The notes: generated by a model not told the origin, from the letters alone. Positions 45,600-57,205 are shown, counted from the stretch's first letter. The stretch is 64,000 nucleotides of DNA from Petaurus breviceps papuanus (GCA_028583685.1 JAMXIF010000086.1:20812073-20876072); one strand, 5' to 3'. A program made the numbers and translations.

Positions 45600-46060
45600 T
45601 ATGTAGCCAAGAATTTAGTAGCAGATCATAATATCTGCTGACCACACCTAACCCTTACCACCCTGCACCCCACAAAAAAAAAATTTACAAAGACAGGTCA
45701 GGTCCAAATTTGAGATTAGTTTCTGGGCTGCATGTATAAAAGTTGGACAGTTTCTCCTTTGGGAACAATTTCAAGAATGTGACGTCTTTCTCTTTGAGAC
45801 CTACCACTGGTATAATTTGCTTAAGCTATTTCTCCTATTCAATGTTTCTTTTGAGGATTACATGAAAACCTAAAAAGTTGGTAGGTTGGGCCTGTCTTAA
45901 AATACAATCAACATAATTTTTTGTAATGTGATTTAGTGTTTGCCAGACCCTGGTCCTTCTGACCTCCTCTTGAAGAAAGTGTCTATGTTACATATGTAAG
46001 TGGCTCCGCAGTCATTTAGATGTCATTAGTGTCCTCTGTTTCTCAATTCTGAACTAAAGC
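45600..46060. other. Intronic, nothing recognised
   Basis: No repeat named. Confidence 0.5.
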
Positions 46061-46084
46061 CTACTTGCTGGTGCCCATTCTTGA

Positions 46085-47140
46085 TAGAAATATCCCAATG
46101 TATTCTATGTATACCCAGCAATACTACTACTTTGTCTATACTCCAAAGAGAGCAAGGAAAGGGGGAAAAGACCTATTTGTACAAAATATATTTATAGCAA
46201 CTCTTTTTTTTTTTTTGGTGGCAAAGAATTGGAAATCAAGGGGCTGTCCATCAATTAAGGAACAGCTAAACAAGTCATGTTATATGATTTTGATGTAATA
46301 CTATTGTGTAAGAAACGATCAATGAGATGGTTTCAGGAAAATCTAGAAAGACCTACATGAACTGATGATGCAAAATGAAATAAATAGAACCAGGGGAACA
46401 TTGCACACAGTAGCAGCAATACTATAATGATGATCAAATGGGAAAGACTTAACAACTCGGATCAAAACAGTGATCGAAGGCAATTCCAAAATACTCATGA
46501 AGAAAATTGCTATGTACCTCCAGAAAGAAAATGGGTGGGCTGAGTACAGACTGAAGTAAATTATTTTCTCTTATTTTTCTTGCTTTTAAAAATTTTACAA
46601 TAGGGCTAAAATAGAAATATGTTTTGCATGACTTTATATGTATAATGAGTATTATATTTCTTGCCTTAGTGGACGAGGAAGGAGGTGGAAGAGGAAGAGA
46701 ATTTGGAACTACCATGTTTCCCCGATAATAAGAAACTGTCTTATTATTTTTTTTGGAAAGAAAAACACCAGAGGGCTTATTTTCAGGGGAGGGCTTATGT
46801 TGTCCTGCCTCAGCTCTCCTCCGCGGCACTGCTCTCAATGGCGCCAGCAAGCAAATCACTGGGGAAGAACAGGATGACGTGCTCACTGCTGCAGCTCTGA
46901 TTGGATGCAGCTCGGAGCACAGCGTGCGTTTCACCCCGGGGGGGGGGGGGGGGACGGTGCATACAGAGGGTACCGTAATGTAGTGTGTAGCGCAGGGGAT
47001 CACCTTCACTACAGTAGCAATCTCAATAGGGCTTATTTTAGAGGAATCTTACACAGTAAGGGGAGGGCTTATTTTTGGGATAGGTCTTATTATCGGGGAA
47101 ACACGGTAATAATAAAAATAAAAATTAAATTAAAATAAAT
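46085..47140 (+). mobile_element. L1 3' end interrupted by a mariner-type MITE
   Basis: 'tacccagcaatactactac', 'aaatatatttatagcaactc', 'tggaaatcaaggggctgtccatcaatt', 'acctacatgaactgatg', then 'gaggaagagaatttggaac', the normal last bases before the L1 A-tail. The MITE sits exactly there and the A-rich end (47109-47145) follows it. Confidence 0.82.
46712..47106 (-). mobile_element. Mariner-superfamily MITE, copy 2
   Basis: 395 bases flanked by TA, inverted relative to copy 1. Its plus-strand right end ('cttacacagtaaggggagggc...taggtcttattatcggggaaacacgg') is the reverse of copy 1's left end with about two differences in 75 bases. A G16 run (about 46938-46953) replaces 'ccccacccccttggg' of copy 1. 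The segment 46799-46850 differs completely from copy 1. Confidence 0.9.
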
Positions 47141-47145
47141 ACTTG

Positions 47146-47860
47146 CTGAATTGTCTTAATTTTATTTTACTATTGTAAAGTATAGATCACACACTCCTCA
47201 CTCTAGTTGTTCAGGGTCTGCTTCTTTACCCCCCAAAATGAATGCACACTTGCTGCTAGCATATTTTCTTTGGTGGAAGAGGAATGACAAAAGGCACCAG
47301 GGAGTCTTTGGAGAAAACCTTTAGGAAACACTGTGCCAACTGAAGAACAGAGCTTTCCAAATATTATCTTGGCTCTGGATTAAAAAAATTAAAAAAGGCA
47401 CTGGATACATTCATTATTACCAGTAGTTTGGTAAGCAGAAAAGCACATCTTGCAGCAATATCAATCTATTTTGTCCTAAGATAATAAATGAGGTCAAACC
47501 AGACCAACTTGTTACCTTGTGGAATGTCACAGGAGAAGCAGGTTTATTAGGCTGACGATTTTATCAGTGAAGGATGAGGGCACAGGTCAAGAACAGATCA
47601 CTTGGATCAACATTTGTCAGAATATTACCGAGAACACATGATTCTACTCTTAAGAACAAAATAATGGTGACCCAGATCTGAGCCAATATTATGAAGAGTT
47701 TTATGCTGGAAGAGAATTAGGGTTTGGATTGTAGATATATTACCAATAGGGTCCAAGACTGGTCAAAATTATCAATTTCCAGTGATATAAAGCTATAGTT
47801 GCCCCAATAGCTTTAAAAATTCACCAAGGATCAAGTATAATGAAAAAGAAAAATGTTAAC
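47146..47860. other. Intronic, nothing recognised
   Basis: No repeat or frame named. Confidence 0.5.
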
Positions 47861-47872
47861 ATTAATCTAAAG

Positions 47873-48076
47873 AAGGGGTTCTTAACTTGGGGTCTGGAAA
47901 TTTTTAATTAAATATATAAATAAGTATACATATATGTACATACAAACTATTTCAATATGACTAGGTTTCCTTTTTAATCTTATGTTTCTTATTTTATGCA
48001 CTCAAATACATTATTCAAAGAAGGGTCCATAGGTTTCATCTGCTTGTCAAAGGAGACAGTGACACAAAAACTTAAG
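47873..48076 (+). mobile_element. hAT-type (Charlie-like) MITE with 8-base duplication
   Basis: Same family as 19109-19333: 'GGGGTTCTTAACTTGGGGTC' left, '...AAACTTAAG' right, interior 'ccttttTAATCTTATGTTTC' and 'gaagggtccataggtttca'. Flanked by ATCTAAAG (47865-47872 and 48077-48084), a perfect 8-base hAT target duplication. Confidence 0.88.
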
Positions 48077-48084
48077 ATCTAAAG

Positions 48085-48645
48085 CCTTATCTAAAGGTTA
48101 ATATTTCCAGACAGGTCCAATTTAAAGCAAAGTTTTTCCTAAGTAAGCAATTAATTAAAAAGAATAAGAAGTCTTTTTATGGAAAACTAAAAAAGCAAAA
48201 ACTTAATCCTCTAAATCTTCCTGGTGATGAGTCATCAGATTTCAGGAGGTGATTGGTTTTCAAAACCCCTACATATTTACAATGGACCCACCACTGTAGT
48301 AATCATAGAGGAAAAAAAAAAATGAAAAGAACTTCAGCTCCAACTGAGATAAATAGCAATATGTCCAAGATATGACTAAATTGTTTGAAATCCTGCCAAA
48401 AGCAGGACATTCATCAGAGGAAACAGGAAAATGCAATGGTGTTCAATGTTACTATGTATTTTCATGTGGTTTTTCGGATATTTTTTTCCATTTTGCAAAG
48501 ATCTGTCCTACACCTGAGGTTCTCCTTAAGTATATTTATTCATTTACTTTTTACTAAACCCTCTGGTTCACACTGGAAGTTTCTGTAGGTGTCTCTTTTC
48601 AAGGAGTTTTCTTTATTACTGAATTAGTTTTTTGGTATGGTCAAG
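48085..48645. other. Intronic, nothing recognised
   Basis: No repeat named. Confidence 0.5.
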
Positions 48646-48649
48646 GAAC

Positions 48650-48830
48650 AGATTTATAAATCATAGGACTGAGAACCAGAAGAGGCTTTATGAGATGATC
48701 CAATCTCAATCTCTTTTTTCACCAATGAGGGAACAGAGGACCTGAGAGGGGAAGAGACTTTTCTGAAGTCCTCCAGTCACTAAGTGGAGAAGGCAGGATT
48801 TACATTTAAGACCTCAACCTCCAATTCCAC
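48650..48830 (-). repeat. MIR/THER-type SINE
   Basis: 'ctgagaaccagaagaggctttatgagatgatccaatc', 'ccaatgagggaacagaggacctgag' and 'agtggagaaggcagg'; reverse MIR order. Confidence 0.65.
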
Positions 48831-48879
48831 TGATAATTTGGCTAATTTATGTGCATTTAAAAAAATGAATAGAGTTCCA

Positions 48880-49110
48880 GCTTCCACAGAGTAATGAGTT
48901 CCTCATCACTGGAAATGTTCAAACAGATAGCAAAATAATAGAAGCATGGATTTTGAGATGTTGAATGACAGTCTGCTTGGGATATTGTATAAGAGATTTT
49001 TGCTTCAAGTAGGGGAGGAGCTGAATGGTCTTCTATTTTTCTAAGAATTAAAACAAATTTAAGACTGAAATAATTTGTATGATATTCTTGGAGAAGATCT
49101 TGGATTGATC
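48880..49110 (+). mobile_element. L3/CR1-type LINE 3' fragment
   Basis: 'agtaatgagttcctcatcactggaaatgttcaaacag' and 'agagatttttgcttcaagtagggg...ctgaatggtcttc' follow the CR1/L3 3' end (compare 36550-36720). Confidence 0.65.
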
Positions 49111-49289
49111 GAAACAGAATCTTCATTAGGAATAATACCTAACTTACTAGTTAGTCAGTCAGTCAACACAAGAGCTTACTCTAACAAAAAAAAAAAAAAA
49201 GGATTGATGAAAGTGCCAGATAAAGGAGAGTAAATTTTAAAAAAAAAGGTATTTTTCTTTTAAATTTGAGACTTATATTGTTTATAGCT

Positions 49290-49547
49290 GGGGCAGTCAG
49301 GTGGTGCAGTGGATGGAAAGCTGGGCTGGAAGTCAGGAAGATTCATCTTTCTGAGCTCAAATTCAGCCTCAGACATTCACTAGATGTGTCACCCTAGGCA
49401 AGTCACTTAACCTTGTTTGTTTCAGTTTCTTCATCTGTAAAATGAGCAGGAGAAGGAAGTGACAAACCACTTTAATATCTTTGCTGAGAAACCCCAGATG
49501 GGGTCACAGAGAGTTGGACGTGACTGAAATTGCACAATAACAGAGAC
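49290..49547 (+). repeat. Composite SINE with RTE-like tail
   Basis: Head GGGGCAGTCAGGTGGTGCAG, 'taggcaagtcacttaacc', join 'TCATCTGTAAAATGAGCAGG', RTE-like tail to 'gttggacgtgactgaaattgc'. Confidence 0.88.
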
Positions 49548-49606
49548 TCTTTCCACTGGGGCCAGATCAGGTTAGCGATTCATCTTGCAGTTTTAGTTGC
49601 TTAAAG

Positions 49607-49786
49607 CAATGGCGTCAAAATGAAATAAAAACAGTCTGGCTGGCAGGATATTGACTTAGAAAACCACAAGTTAACATTATCTATGTTGTGTCATATTTTT
49701 ATTTATTCTGTTAAATACTTCAGAACTACATTTAAATTTGGGTTGGTTTGTGCATGAAGCCCATTGGCTGGAATCTGACACCTCTG
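49607..49786 (+). mobile_element. hAT-type MITE
   Basis: Left end CAATGGCGTCAAAATG, right end CTGACACCTCTG (inverted). Interior 'gatattgacttagaaaaccac...aacattatctatgttgt' is a common therian hAT remnant. Flanks GCTTAAAG / GCTTAGAA match at 6 of 8 bases. Confidence 0.75.
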
Positions 49787-49799
49787 GCTTAGAATACTG

Positions 49800-50835
49800 A
49801 GAAATTAAGCTGGTCCTCCATCCCTTATACCACATTGCCTCTGAGTTAGAGACAAAATTTAAAAAAAATCAATATTGGTTTTTCCTGACCACTCTATCTG
49901 TTTTTTTTTTTTTTTACTAAATTTTAATTAAATCTCAAATATCTATTTAAAAGAAACATCCTGGTTGATTTTTAAAGTGAACAGTTCCAGTGTTCAGATC
50001 ATACCATATTTTTATTAACATTTATTATTAAATAACCTTTATTATTAACTTTTATTAGCATTTCCATTATTATTTCTCTTCTAAAGCATCTCATTACGTG
50101 ATAAGTCTTACACACTGGAGAATATGTTACAGGAATATCAAAACTTCAAAATTTACATGGATACCCTTAATATAGAAGCAGCTAAAATTCTTTAATAATC
50201 AAACAGTGAGCCCATCATCATGATCATAAAAAACTCAGCAAAACATAGACAAAAATATGCCAAGCCGGTTTCCCCTCAGTTTTTGGTTACAAATTATTTA
50301 AAACAAACCACAACTGCAAGGGGCCCTATACCAACCAGGCCCAATATTCATCCTTCATACTGTCTCAGATCCTTTTGAATATTTACTAGTTCAGCTCTGT
50401 GATGCCCTAATATGAAAAGAAACATAAGACTACCTGAATCGTCAATCTCTGGGAGATTTTAGCAAGCACTCTTTGGCCCCAATGTGCCAAAAGCTCCAAA
50501 TTCCTCAAGATACAAGTCCAAAGATCTAATAAACAGTTTAGGAATAGTTCAGTCTGGCTTCCTACAGGGATGTGAGGTACCAGTGTTCTGTACTGAACTT
50601 TCTGGGTCAGTTTCTCAAGTATGTCTATCTTAATATTCTTGATTGTCTTTACATTTTCTAAAGGCATTCCTGGAAAACTCCTAAAAGACAAAACACTTTG
50701 GGGTTTTATGAACGGAGTCCTAAATACACTTAAATTTCAATAAAATTCCGCCGCTCAGTGAAGACAGTGTTTCTGCCCCATAATGGCTAATTCCATTTAA
50801 TAATACATATCTCAAGTGATTAGATCCCCCCAAAT
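49800..50835. other. Intronic, nothing recognised
   Basis: T-rich 49890-49990; otherwise no repeat named. Confidence 0.5.
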
Positions 50836-50837
50836 AT

Positions 50838-50985
50838 TTTGGATCACAGAATCTTGGAGTTGGAATGCGCTTCTGAAGTCATCTAGTCTAAATGCCATTC
50901 AAATCATGATTCTTGTGAACAACTAGATCAATAGTTGTCTTCCTGCCTCCACTTGAATCCCCTTAATCATATATATATATATATA
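50838..50985 (+). repeat. Old CR1/MIR-related fragment and AT microsatellite
   Basis: 'tcacagaatcttggagttggaatgcgcttctgaagtcatctagtc' is the ancient 'laggrdcctyaragrtcatctagtcc' text shared by several CORE-SINEs and L3. (AT)n at 50969-50986. Confidence 0.5.
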
Positions 50986-51117
50986 CACAGAACTGGACAA
51001 AATCACTATTCCTCAGGAAGGAGCCCATTTCATTTTAAACATCTCTAAATTTTTAGGAAGTTCCTTAGAAAGTCTCAGAATTTTAAGACTAGAAGAGTCT
51101 TTCAAAATTACCTAGAC

Positions 51118-51262
51118 CATGGGTATGCAAATTGCAGCCATGGCCCAAACTGGCCTGTGGAGGGCTGTTATCATTCAGCCAAAAACCATTCTTAGCTCAC
51201 GGTTCATACAAAAACAAGCAGAGGGTCTTATTTAGCTCTTGGCTGAAGTTTGTGGATCCCTG
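51118..51262 (-). mobile_element. hAT-type MITE
   Basis: On minus it starts CAGGGATCCACAAACTTCAG and holds 'GTGAGCTAAGAATGG', a known hAT remnant text. The other end reads CATGGGTATGCAAATT. Flanks ACCTAGAC / ATCTTGAC agree at 6 of 8 bases. Confidence 0.7.
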
Positions 51263-51279
51263 ATCTTGACCAATCCCTT

Positions 51280-51460
51280 TATTTTACAGATGAGGAAAAT
51301 AAGACATACAAACTTCAAATGAATGGGAAAAGGGGAGCCTTTTATCAAGGGCTATGTGTCTGGCATTGTGCTAAGTGCCAAGGATACATATTTTAAAAGG
51401 AAACCACTCCCTGTCCCTCCCCCCTACCCCCACAAGCCAAGAGCTTACCCTCAATAGAAG
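51280..51460. repeat. MIR scrap and old L2-associated SINE fragment
   Basis: 'tttattttacagatgaggaaaataag' (reverse MIR), then 'gcattgtgctaagtgccaaggatac...agccaagagcttac' as in 956-1095. Confidence 0.55.
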
Positions 51461-51576
51461 CCAACAGCCTATGTAGGGGAGTGGTGACCACGAAGGTATG
51501 TTTTAGCATGGGAAGTCAAAGTGAATGGATTTACAAGAAAATTGATTAGTACATCTTTTTCAGAAATAGTTGTGTT

Positions 51577-51745
51577 TGGGGCAGCTTGGTTGGCGCAGTG
51601 AATAGAGCATGGGCCCTGGAGTCAGGAGGACTGGAGTTCAAATCTGACCTCAGACACTTAACACTTACTAGCCATGTGACCTTGGGCAAGTCACATAACC
51701 CCAACTGTCCTGCCCTCCTCCCTCCAGAAAAAAAAACAAACAAAA
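51577..51745 (+). repeat. Poly-A type tRNA-headed SINE
   Basis: GGGGCAGCTTGGTTGGCGCA start, GGAGTCAGGAGGACTGGAGT, 'gggcaagtcacataaccccaactgtcctgcc', A-rich end. Flanked by AAATAGTTGTGTT (51564-51576 and 51746-51758). Confidence 0.92.
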
Positions 51746-51889
51746 AAATAGTTGTGTTGATATGATTTCTGTTCTCAAGGAAAGAGGTTTCTACTTTCTA
51801 GTGAGAGGGTGAGAAGGAGCTCTCAGATGTCCAGAGTGGATTGTGTGTCTGGGGGCAACTTGATATGACTCTGACCAATCAGGGGTACA

Positions 51890-52005
51890 AGATCTCAGGA
51901 CAGGACTTGCCCAATATCACAAAGATAGTAAATAGCAAAGCTGGGGACTCATTTTGAGCTTAAATCTGCCTTAGCACACTTTCACTGGTCTTTGTTTTGC
52001 CCCTT
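51890..52005 (-). repeat. MIR fragment
   Basis: 'aggacaggacttgcccaatatcacaaagatag' then 'ttgagcttaaatctgccttagc'. Confidence 0.5.
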
Positions 52006-53630
52006 GGGACAGGTAAAACAAGTCTATCCCTCTTCTACACAATAGCTTATCAAATATTTGAAGTCTTCTTATCACACCTACACTAAATTATTTCTTTTCC
52101 TGGGCAAATATCTTTAGTACTTTCAGCCCATTCTAATAGATGACTGTTTTGTTTCCCTTCACCAGCCTAGCCCCCTACTCTAGAAATGTCCCAGCTTGCT
52201 TATGTCCCTGGGTGACTGTTGCTTCATTCTAGGATATGAGTCTTTCTTAAACATGGCATTCATACACAAATAGAAATAACTCCTTTTCCTAGTCGGTATG
52301 AATACATCTTAAGCTTACTTAGAATGACATGACCATGGTTTTGACTTCCTCCTCCACCTGACTTTACAAGAATGACTAACAGGATCCTTATCTCTTCTTT
52401 GGTCTCTTTACTTAAATCTACTCCCTCAAGAGTCCTAACTACAGCAATGTTTTTGGGAAACCACAATTTCTCTCTTCTGATAGCTTTATATTCTACATCT
52501 GGGCCCTAACAGACAAATAAGTTACAAGGAGGCCTGAAAACTTCTTTGCTCTCACAGAATGTTCAAGAAAAATTAAGAGATTCACTTGCTATTCATTACA
52601 GGGTCTGCCTGAAAGAAAAGAAATCCTTTTTGGAAGCCAGAAATGTGTGGTACATGTTATGCCCTTATGTAGTCAGAAGTCAGATAAACAAGCCTGAAAT
52701 GTGTAAAGAAATTTGACACTGAAGGAGTTTTGCATTTTTCATTTTACTCATTTCAGCTCTGACCATTCTGGCATGTGTAGGCCTGTAGTCTTCTTCCTAT
52801 ACAAACATGCATATACACATACACGTATATACAGAAATATACACATAGTGCATTATCATGCTTCATTTTTTGAAAATATGCTACTATTTTGAAGGGAAAT
52901 CATAGTCTCTTAGACCTGTGTTTATTCTTTACATACTGAAAATCCAGGCAATTAATTAATTTTTTATAATGGCTATAGAGAAAGACACGCTAAAGTTCAG
53001 TGAATATTTATATATTTAGAGCACCTTCTACATATATACAGCTACATTAAAAAAATTACAAAGAGAGGCAATCATAAAGTGAAGAAAAATGGTAAAGTTA
53101 CTCCTGGTACAAAGGACCATTAAAAAAAAAAGTTATAGATCATTCCATGTAAGAAGAGACACCCAGTGCACAATACTTAAAAAGGGACAGAGACATGAGA
53201 ATGAAGTTAGTCAAAATACAACATATACAAGCATTTCCTGACTCCTAATTTCTGGGTGTATGAACTGCTGCCTAATTCCATGATGTACACAGCAAGGATA
53301 TTGTAGATTTTCAAACTGGTCATTGCTTTCTAGACCAAAGCATCACTCCCTATACAAGTCTAAATGCTTAGTCTATTGTGCTCTAAAGAATTATGGCAGA
53401 ATTTGTTTCCTAGGTTGGTTTCAGATTATAAAATGCTTAGATCCCAAAAAGAATGATATTTTTTCATTGCACCCCTGTTTTCCTATGATATTCATACTCT
53501 TTTAAAGGAAGAAAATTATTCCAAAGTGGAATGTGATTACATATAGACTGGACCTCTCATTTCATCAGTACAGTACAGGAAACTCTGATGGGGAAGCTCC
53601 CTCTAACAATGTAGATTTGATACATGACCT
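52006..53630. other. Intronic, nothing recognised
   Basis: 1.6 kb without a named repeat, except a CA/TA microsatellite at 52800-52850 and an L2-like scrap near 52020-52110. Confidence 0.45.
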
Positions 53631-53639
53631 TCAAATGTA

Positions 53640-53790
53640 GTCTTTGAAAGATTCCTGGGTCATTGTCAGGTTAAATAAACTGCCCAGAGCCACAGTAATA
53701 GTGTAAATCAGAGATGGTACTTGAACCTAGATCCTCATAGTTTTAAGGCCATCTCTCTATAACTATACCAGGCTGCTTCTCAAAGTGGGT
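53640..53790 (-). repeat. MIR
   Basis: Reverse MIR: 'aactgcccagagccacagtaatag', 'ggtacttgaacctagatcctc', 'ccatctctctataactataccaggctgc'. Confidence 0.7.
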
Positions 53791-54147
53791 CATAACTTTT
53801 TAGTTAAATGGACATCTCTTCCCAACTTCTGTGCACTATTTAAAGTAAAATTGATTGACATGACACTTGGCACTATGTATTCTGGTATTTGCTAATTAGC
53901 ACAAAAGGCTTCATGAGATTGCTCTGAGACTTAGTTGCCTCATAAATGCAAATACAGACATGAAGGAATAAACTGTACTCAACAAAGTAACAGCATAGTG
54001 AGTTTATTTAGAAAGCAAGCAAAAAAGTCTAGAATTGCTAGTTTTTGAAAAGGCAAAGCTGGACTCACAAAGTGGTTAAACAGAGCCCTCCAACATCAAG
54101 AATTAATTTAAATAGGACCTATATATGAAAAAAAAAAAAGAACAGGG

Positions 54148-54329
54148 AGGCGGCTAGGTGGCACAGAGAATAGAGCACCAGTCCTGGAGTCAGGAGGACC
54201 TGAGTTCAAATCTGGCCTCAGACACTTAACACAAAAACTAGCTGAGTGACCTTGTGACTGTGTGCCCGTGTGACCTTGGGCAAGTCACTTAACCCCAACT
54301 GCCCTCCAAAAAGCAAAAAAAAAAAAAAG
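54148..54329 (+). repeat. Poly-A type tRNA-headed SINE with internal duplication
   Basis: AGGCGGCTAGGTGGCACAG start and CACTTAACCCCAACTGCCCT end. Flanked by GAACAGGG (54140-54147 and 54330-54337). 'GTGACCTTG' occurs twice (54246-54254 and 54271-54279), separated by extra GTGTG-rich text, so the middle was duplicated. Confidence 0.88.
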
Positions 54330-54339
54330 GAACAGGGCT

Positions 54340-55440
54340 TCTGGGGCCCATTTTTGACCACAGTCATTTGAGTACCAGATTAGATTTTATGGAAGGTTAG
54401 TTTTATTAGTCATATATGTTTAGAATTGCCTAGTTCCTAGCTATCATTTTCTTGTTTGATTTTTGTTGGTTATTGACCATACTTAAAATTTTAAACTTCT
54501 ACTTCACTAATTTCATAACACAGAAAGTGACATAAATTGAACCTAAGATTTTGGAGACAAAAAATGACTTTGGACAGTTTCCCAATTTATTTTAATCAGA
54601 AATAGAAAGCCAATAATAATTAGCTAACATAACCTTGCATGGGAGCCTAGTTAAACACAGTATATCTATAGAGTAAAAACATGCCTCTAGTTGGGGGGAG
54701 AATAAATTTTGGCTTAAAAAAGTGTGTGTATGTGTAATTAATAATATAAATCAACAAGGATTTTGTTTTTTCTTCTCATCTTCCCACACTCAATCCAAAT
54801 GTAGTTGCAAGGGAAAAACAGGGAAATCACTAGCTATCAGGAAATAATGAAGAATGTTTTGATTTTGCATATATTATGTTGTCATTTAAACAAAAAGATC
54901 ACCATGTATTTAAATTGTGTCCCCCACCCCCAATAAAAATGAATTTAGAAAGGAAGCCTTTACCCTTTATTAGCTCAGAGATAAAGAGATGTCTAGATTC
55001 CCTGCAATGCAATGATGGTGAGGGATGGTAGGGGCATAAGGAGGAATTTACACCAATGGACAGAGAAACAGTCTAGTACAAACTTATGGTTATCCTGAGT
55101 GTTTTGTGCTGGGCTCCAATGTGCTCCCTTACCCAGGCAACACAGAGAATACACAAAGTACAAGCCCTCAACAGCTAGAGTCACTGTTCTTGGGCTTTAG
55201 ACATTGAGGGCTTTTTAGTTAAATGGGTATAATTAAATTGTCTATCATTTATGTCATTCGTTGCAGAGGTTTAGGTAAACTTAGAAGTCTTTGGTTAGAA
55301 AAGATAATCTATAAAGTCCCACTTAGCTATAAAAGCTATGTGACTTTGTAACAAACTATGAATATCCTTTGTTGGGTGAACAGAATTCTTGAGTGAGGAC
55401 AAGGCTTATGTACCATCCTGTGGCAGTCAGCTTTGTATTC
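54340..55440. other. Intronic, nothing recognised
   Basis: 1.1 kb, no repeat named. Confidence 0.5.
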
Positions 55441-55454
55441 TTTTTCTACAATGT

Positions 55455-55685
55455 TGCATTTGCCATGGTAGACTGTAAGCTCTTTGAGGGAGGCTGGGGA
55501 CTATAACAGGTGTTCGTCTTTGTACCTAGTACCTAGACCAACGTAGATTTAGAGATGGAAGAGACTTCAGAGGTCAACGATATAACTCCCTTCCTTCAAT
55601 TTACAGACTGGAAAACTGAGGCCCAGAGAGGCTTGAGAGACTACCAAGACAGAAGCAGGATTTGAATTCAGGTCTTTTAACTATT
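55455..55685. repeat. L2-type tail followed by reverse MIR/THER SINE
   Basis: 'gtagactgtaagctctttgagggaggctggggac' (L2 tail, plus), then 'agagatggaagagacttcagaggtcaa...actggaaaactgaggcccagagagg' and 'gcaggatttgaattcagg' (reverse MIR/THER). Confidence 0.75.
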
Positions 55686-55689
55686 TCTA

Positions 55690-55888
55690 ACTAGTTCAAA
55701 TATGGCCTCAGACACCTATTAGCTGTGCGACCCTGGGCAAGTCACTTAACCCTGTTTGCCTCAGTTCCTCTTCTATAAAATGAGCTGGAGAAGAAAATGG
55801 CAAACCACTCCAGTATCTTTGCCAAGAAAACCCCAGGTGGGGTCACAAAGAGTTGGATACCTCTGAAATGACTAAACAATAACTCATA
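55690..55888 (+). repeat. Composite SINE with RTE-like tail, head missing
   Basis: Starts inside the head ('agttcaaatatggcctcagacacc'), then 'gcgaccctgggcaagtcacttaacc', join 'aaaatgagctggag', tail 'aatggcaaaccactccagtatctttgcc' to 'ctgaaatgactaaacaataac'. 5'-truncated. Confidence 0.85.
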
Positions 55889-55989
55889 ACTTTAAATTCA
55901 GCTCTCTTTTTATCACAGCAAACTCTCTACTCTATATCTAAGGACTACAACTGTGCCTTGACACATAATGGGTGTCAAATAATTGCTGC

Positions 55990-56560
55990 ACCAAATTGAG
56001 TATAAGCCAATGATGGCTTACATTGTATTTGTATTAAATAAGGCCTTGTCTTTCATGCCAGAGACCCTGCTAAATGAACAGGTTTTGCTAAGCTCTATGA
56101 TGATAAGTCTGATGACCACAATAGTATTCATCCTTCTGGATAGATTTGTAAACCAAAGAGAATTATTAATTTGTTAATTAGACTTCCAAGTAGACACTGG
56201 TGAACACTTGGTTTTTTTTCTTTCATAATGTAGATAAATACACAAGCTCTTGCTAAAAATTATATCCCAATGGGGAGAAAAAAGCAAAACATTGTAAAAA
56301 TGAAAAGAATTAAGTTTCTAGTCAGTGAACAATCATCCATTATTAAAAATTTATTATCAGTCAACAACTGTGCTGTGGAAACAAAGAAAGTACAACAAAA
56401 AAGAAAGGTTCCCTGCTCTCTTTCAAGCTGGCAATGTGTCATCTATTGCTAACTTGGCCATGACTGACTACGATGTGTCACATGAACAACAATCCAGCAC
56501 TCTTCCTAAAGATTTATCACAGGAAAGCTTGTATAATGGGGGAAGACAACACATAAATGG
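55990..56560. other. Intronic, nothing recognised
   Basis: 55905-55985 is an L2-like tail; beyond it no repeat is named up to the inverted repeat. Confidence 0.45.
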
Positions 56561-56581
56561 GACCTAGAAGTGGTAAGGAGG

Positions 56582-57205
56582 AGGGGGGAGGATGTGTGGT
56601 GGTCTATGACCTACACACCACTACCATGCATCGTTTGGAAGTGACTGAGAAGTAAATGGAGGCCGGGGTTGGACCAAGATGAAGTGAAAGCTCATCTATC
56701 AGAAAGCTCATGTGACAAACAAGAAAGTTTGTCATCAGGGGAAGATTTTTCTAGCTGCAGTTACTGAGGCAAGTAGGGGGATGGGAAGGTCTGCTCAAGC
56801 AGATGTTACCACAAATCCTTGAAAAAGCTGAGTAAGGATCTATTTATTGGAGTCAAAAAGACAAAATTCTTTCAAGACAAAAACTTTCCAAAATTAAGTG
56901 CCTAAAATATTTTTATTATAATTGTTTGATGATACAAAGTTAGCTAAATTAGGTTTTTTTTTTAATCACTCAAGAAATGTTTTAGGCTTTTTATAAAAAT
57001 AAGTGTGATTTCAACAACTGGTCACTATCAAGCAGGACTGAAAAACCTCCCCAAAGCAGATAATGAAGGATGCCAGGCTCTGAAGGATGAGTTTTCACTT
57101 CATCTTGGCCTGACCCAGGCCTCCATGTTACTTCTTAGTCATTTCCAAACTATGGTAACATTGTGCAGGTCATAGACCACAGCATATCCTCCCCCACCTC
57201 CACTC
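56582..57205. repeat. Long imperfect inverted repeat (foldback structure)
   Basis: The left arm (about 56582-56700) and right arm (about 57080-57205) are reverse complements at roughly 80% identity over 115-120 bases. Shared blocks include GGTCTATGACCT, GTTTGGAA.TGACT.AGAAG and CCAAGATGAAGTGAAA. The loop of about 380 bases is unassigned and holds no long frame. It could be an unknown foldback DNA transposon or two inverted copies of a short repeat; I recognise neither. Confidence 0.8.

Noticed and set aside
46936-46955. G16 run as a functional G-quadruplex
   Set aside because: It is a slippage product of a C-rich stretch in the MITE; not evidence of function by itself.
46449-47009. A 186-residue open frame on the minus strand
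   Set aside because: It runs through an L1 3' end and the mariner MITE in a non-coding frame; no protein similarity.
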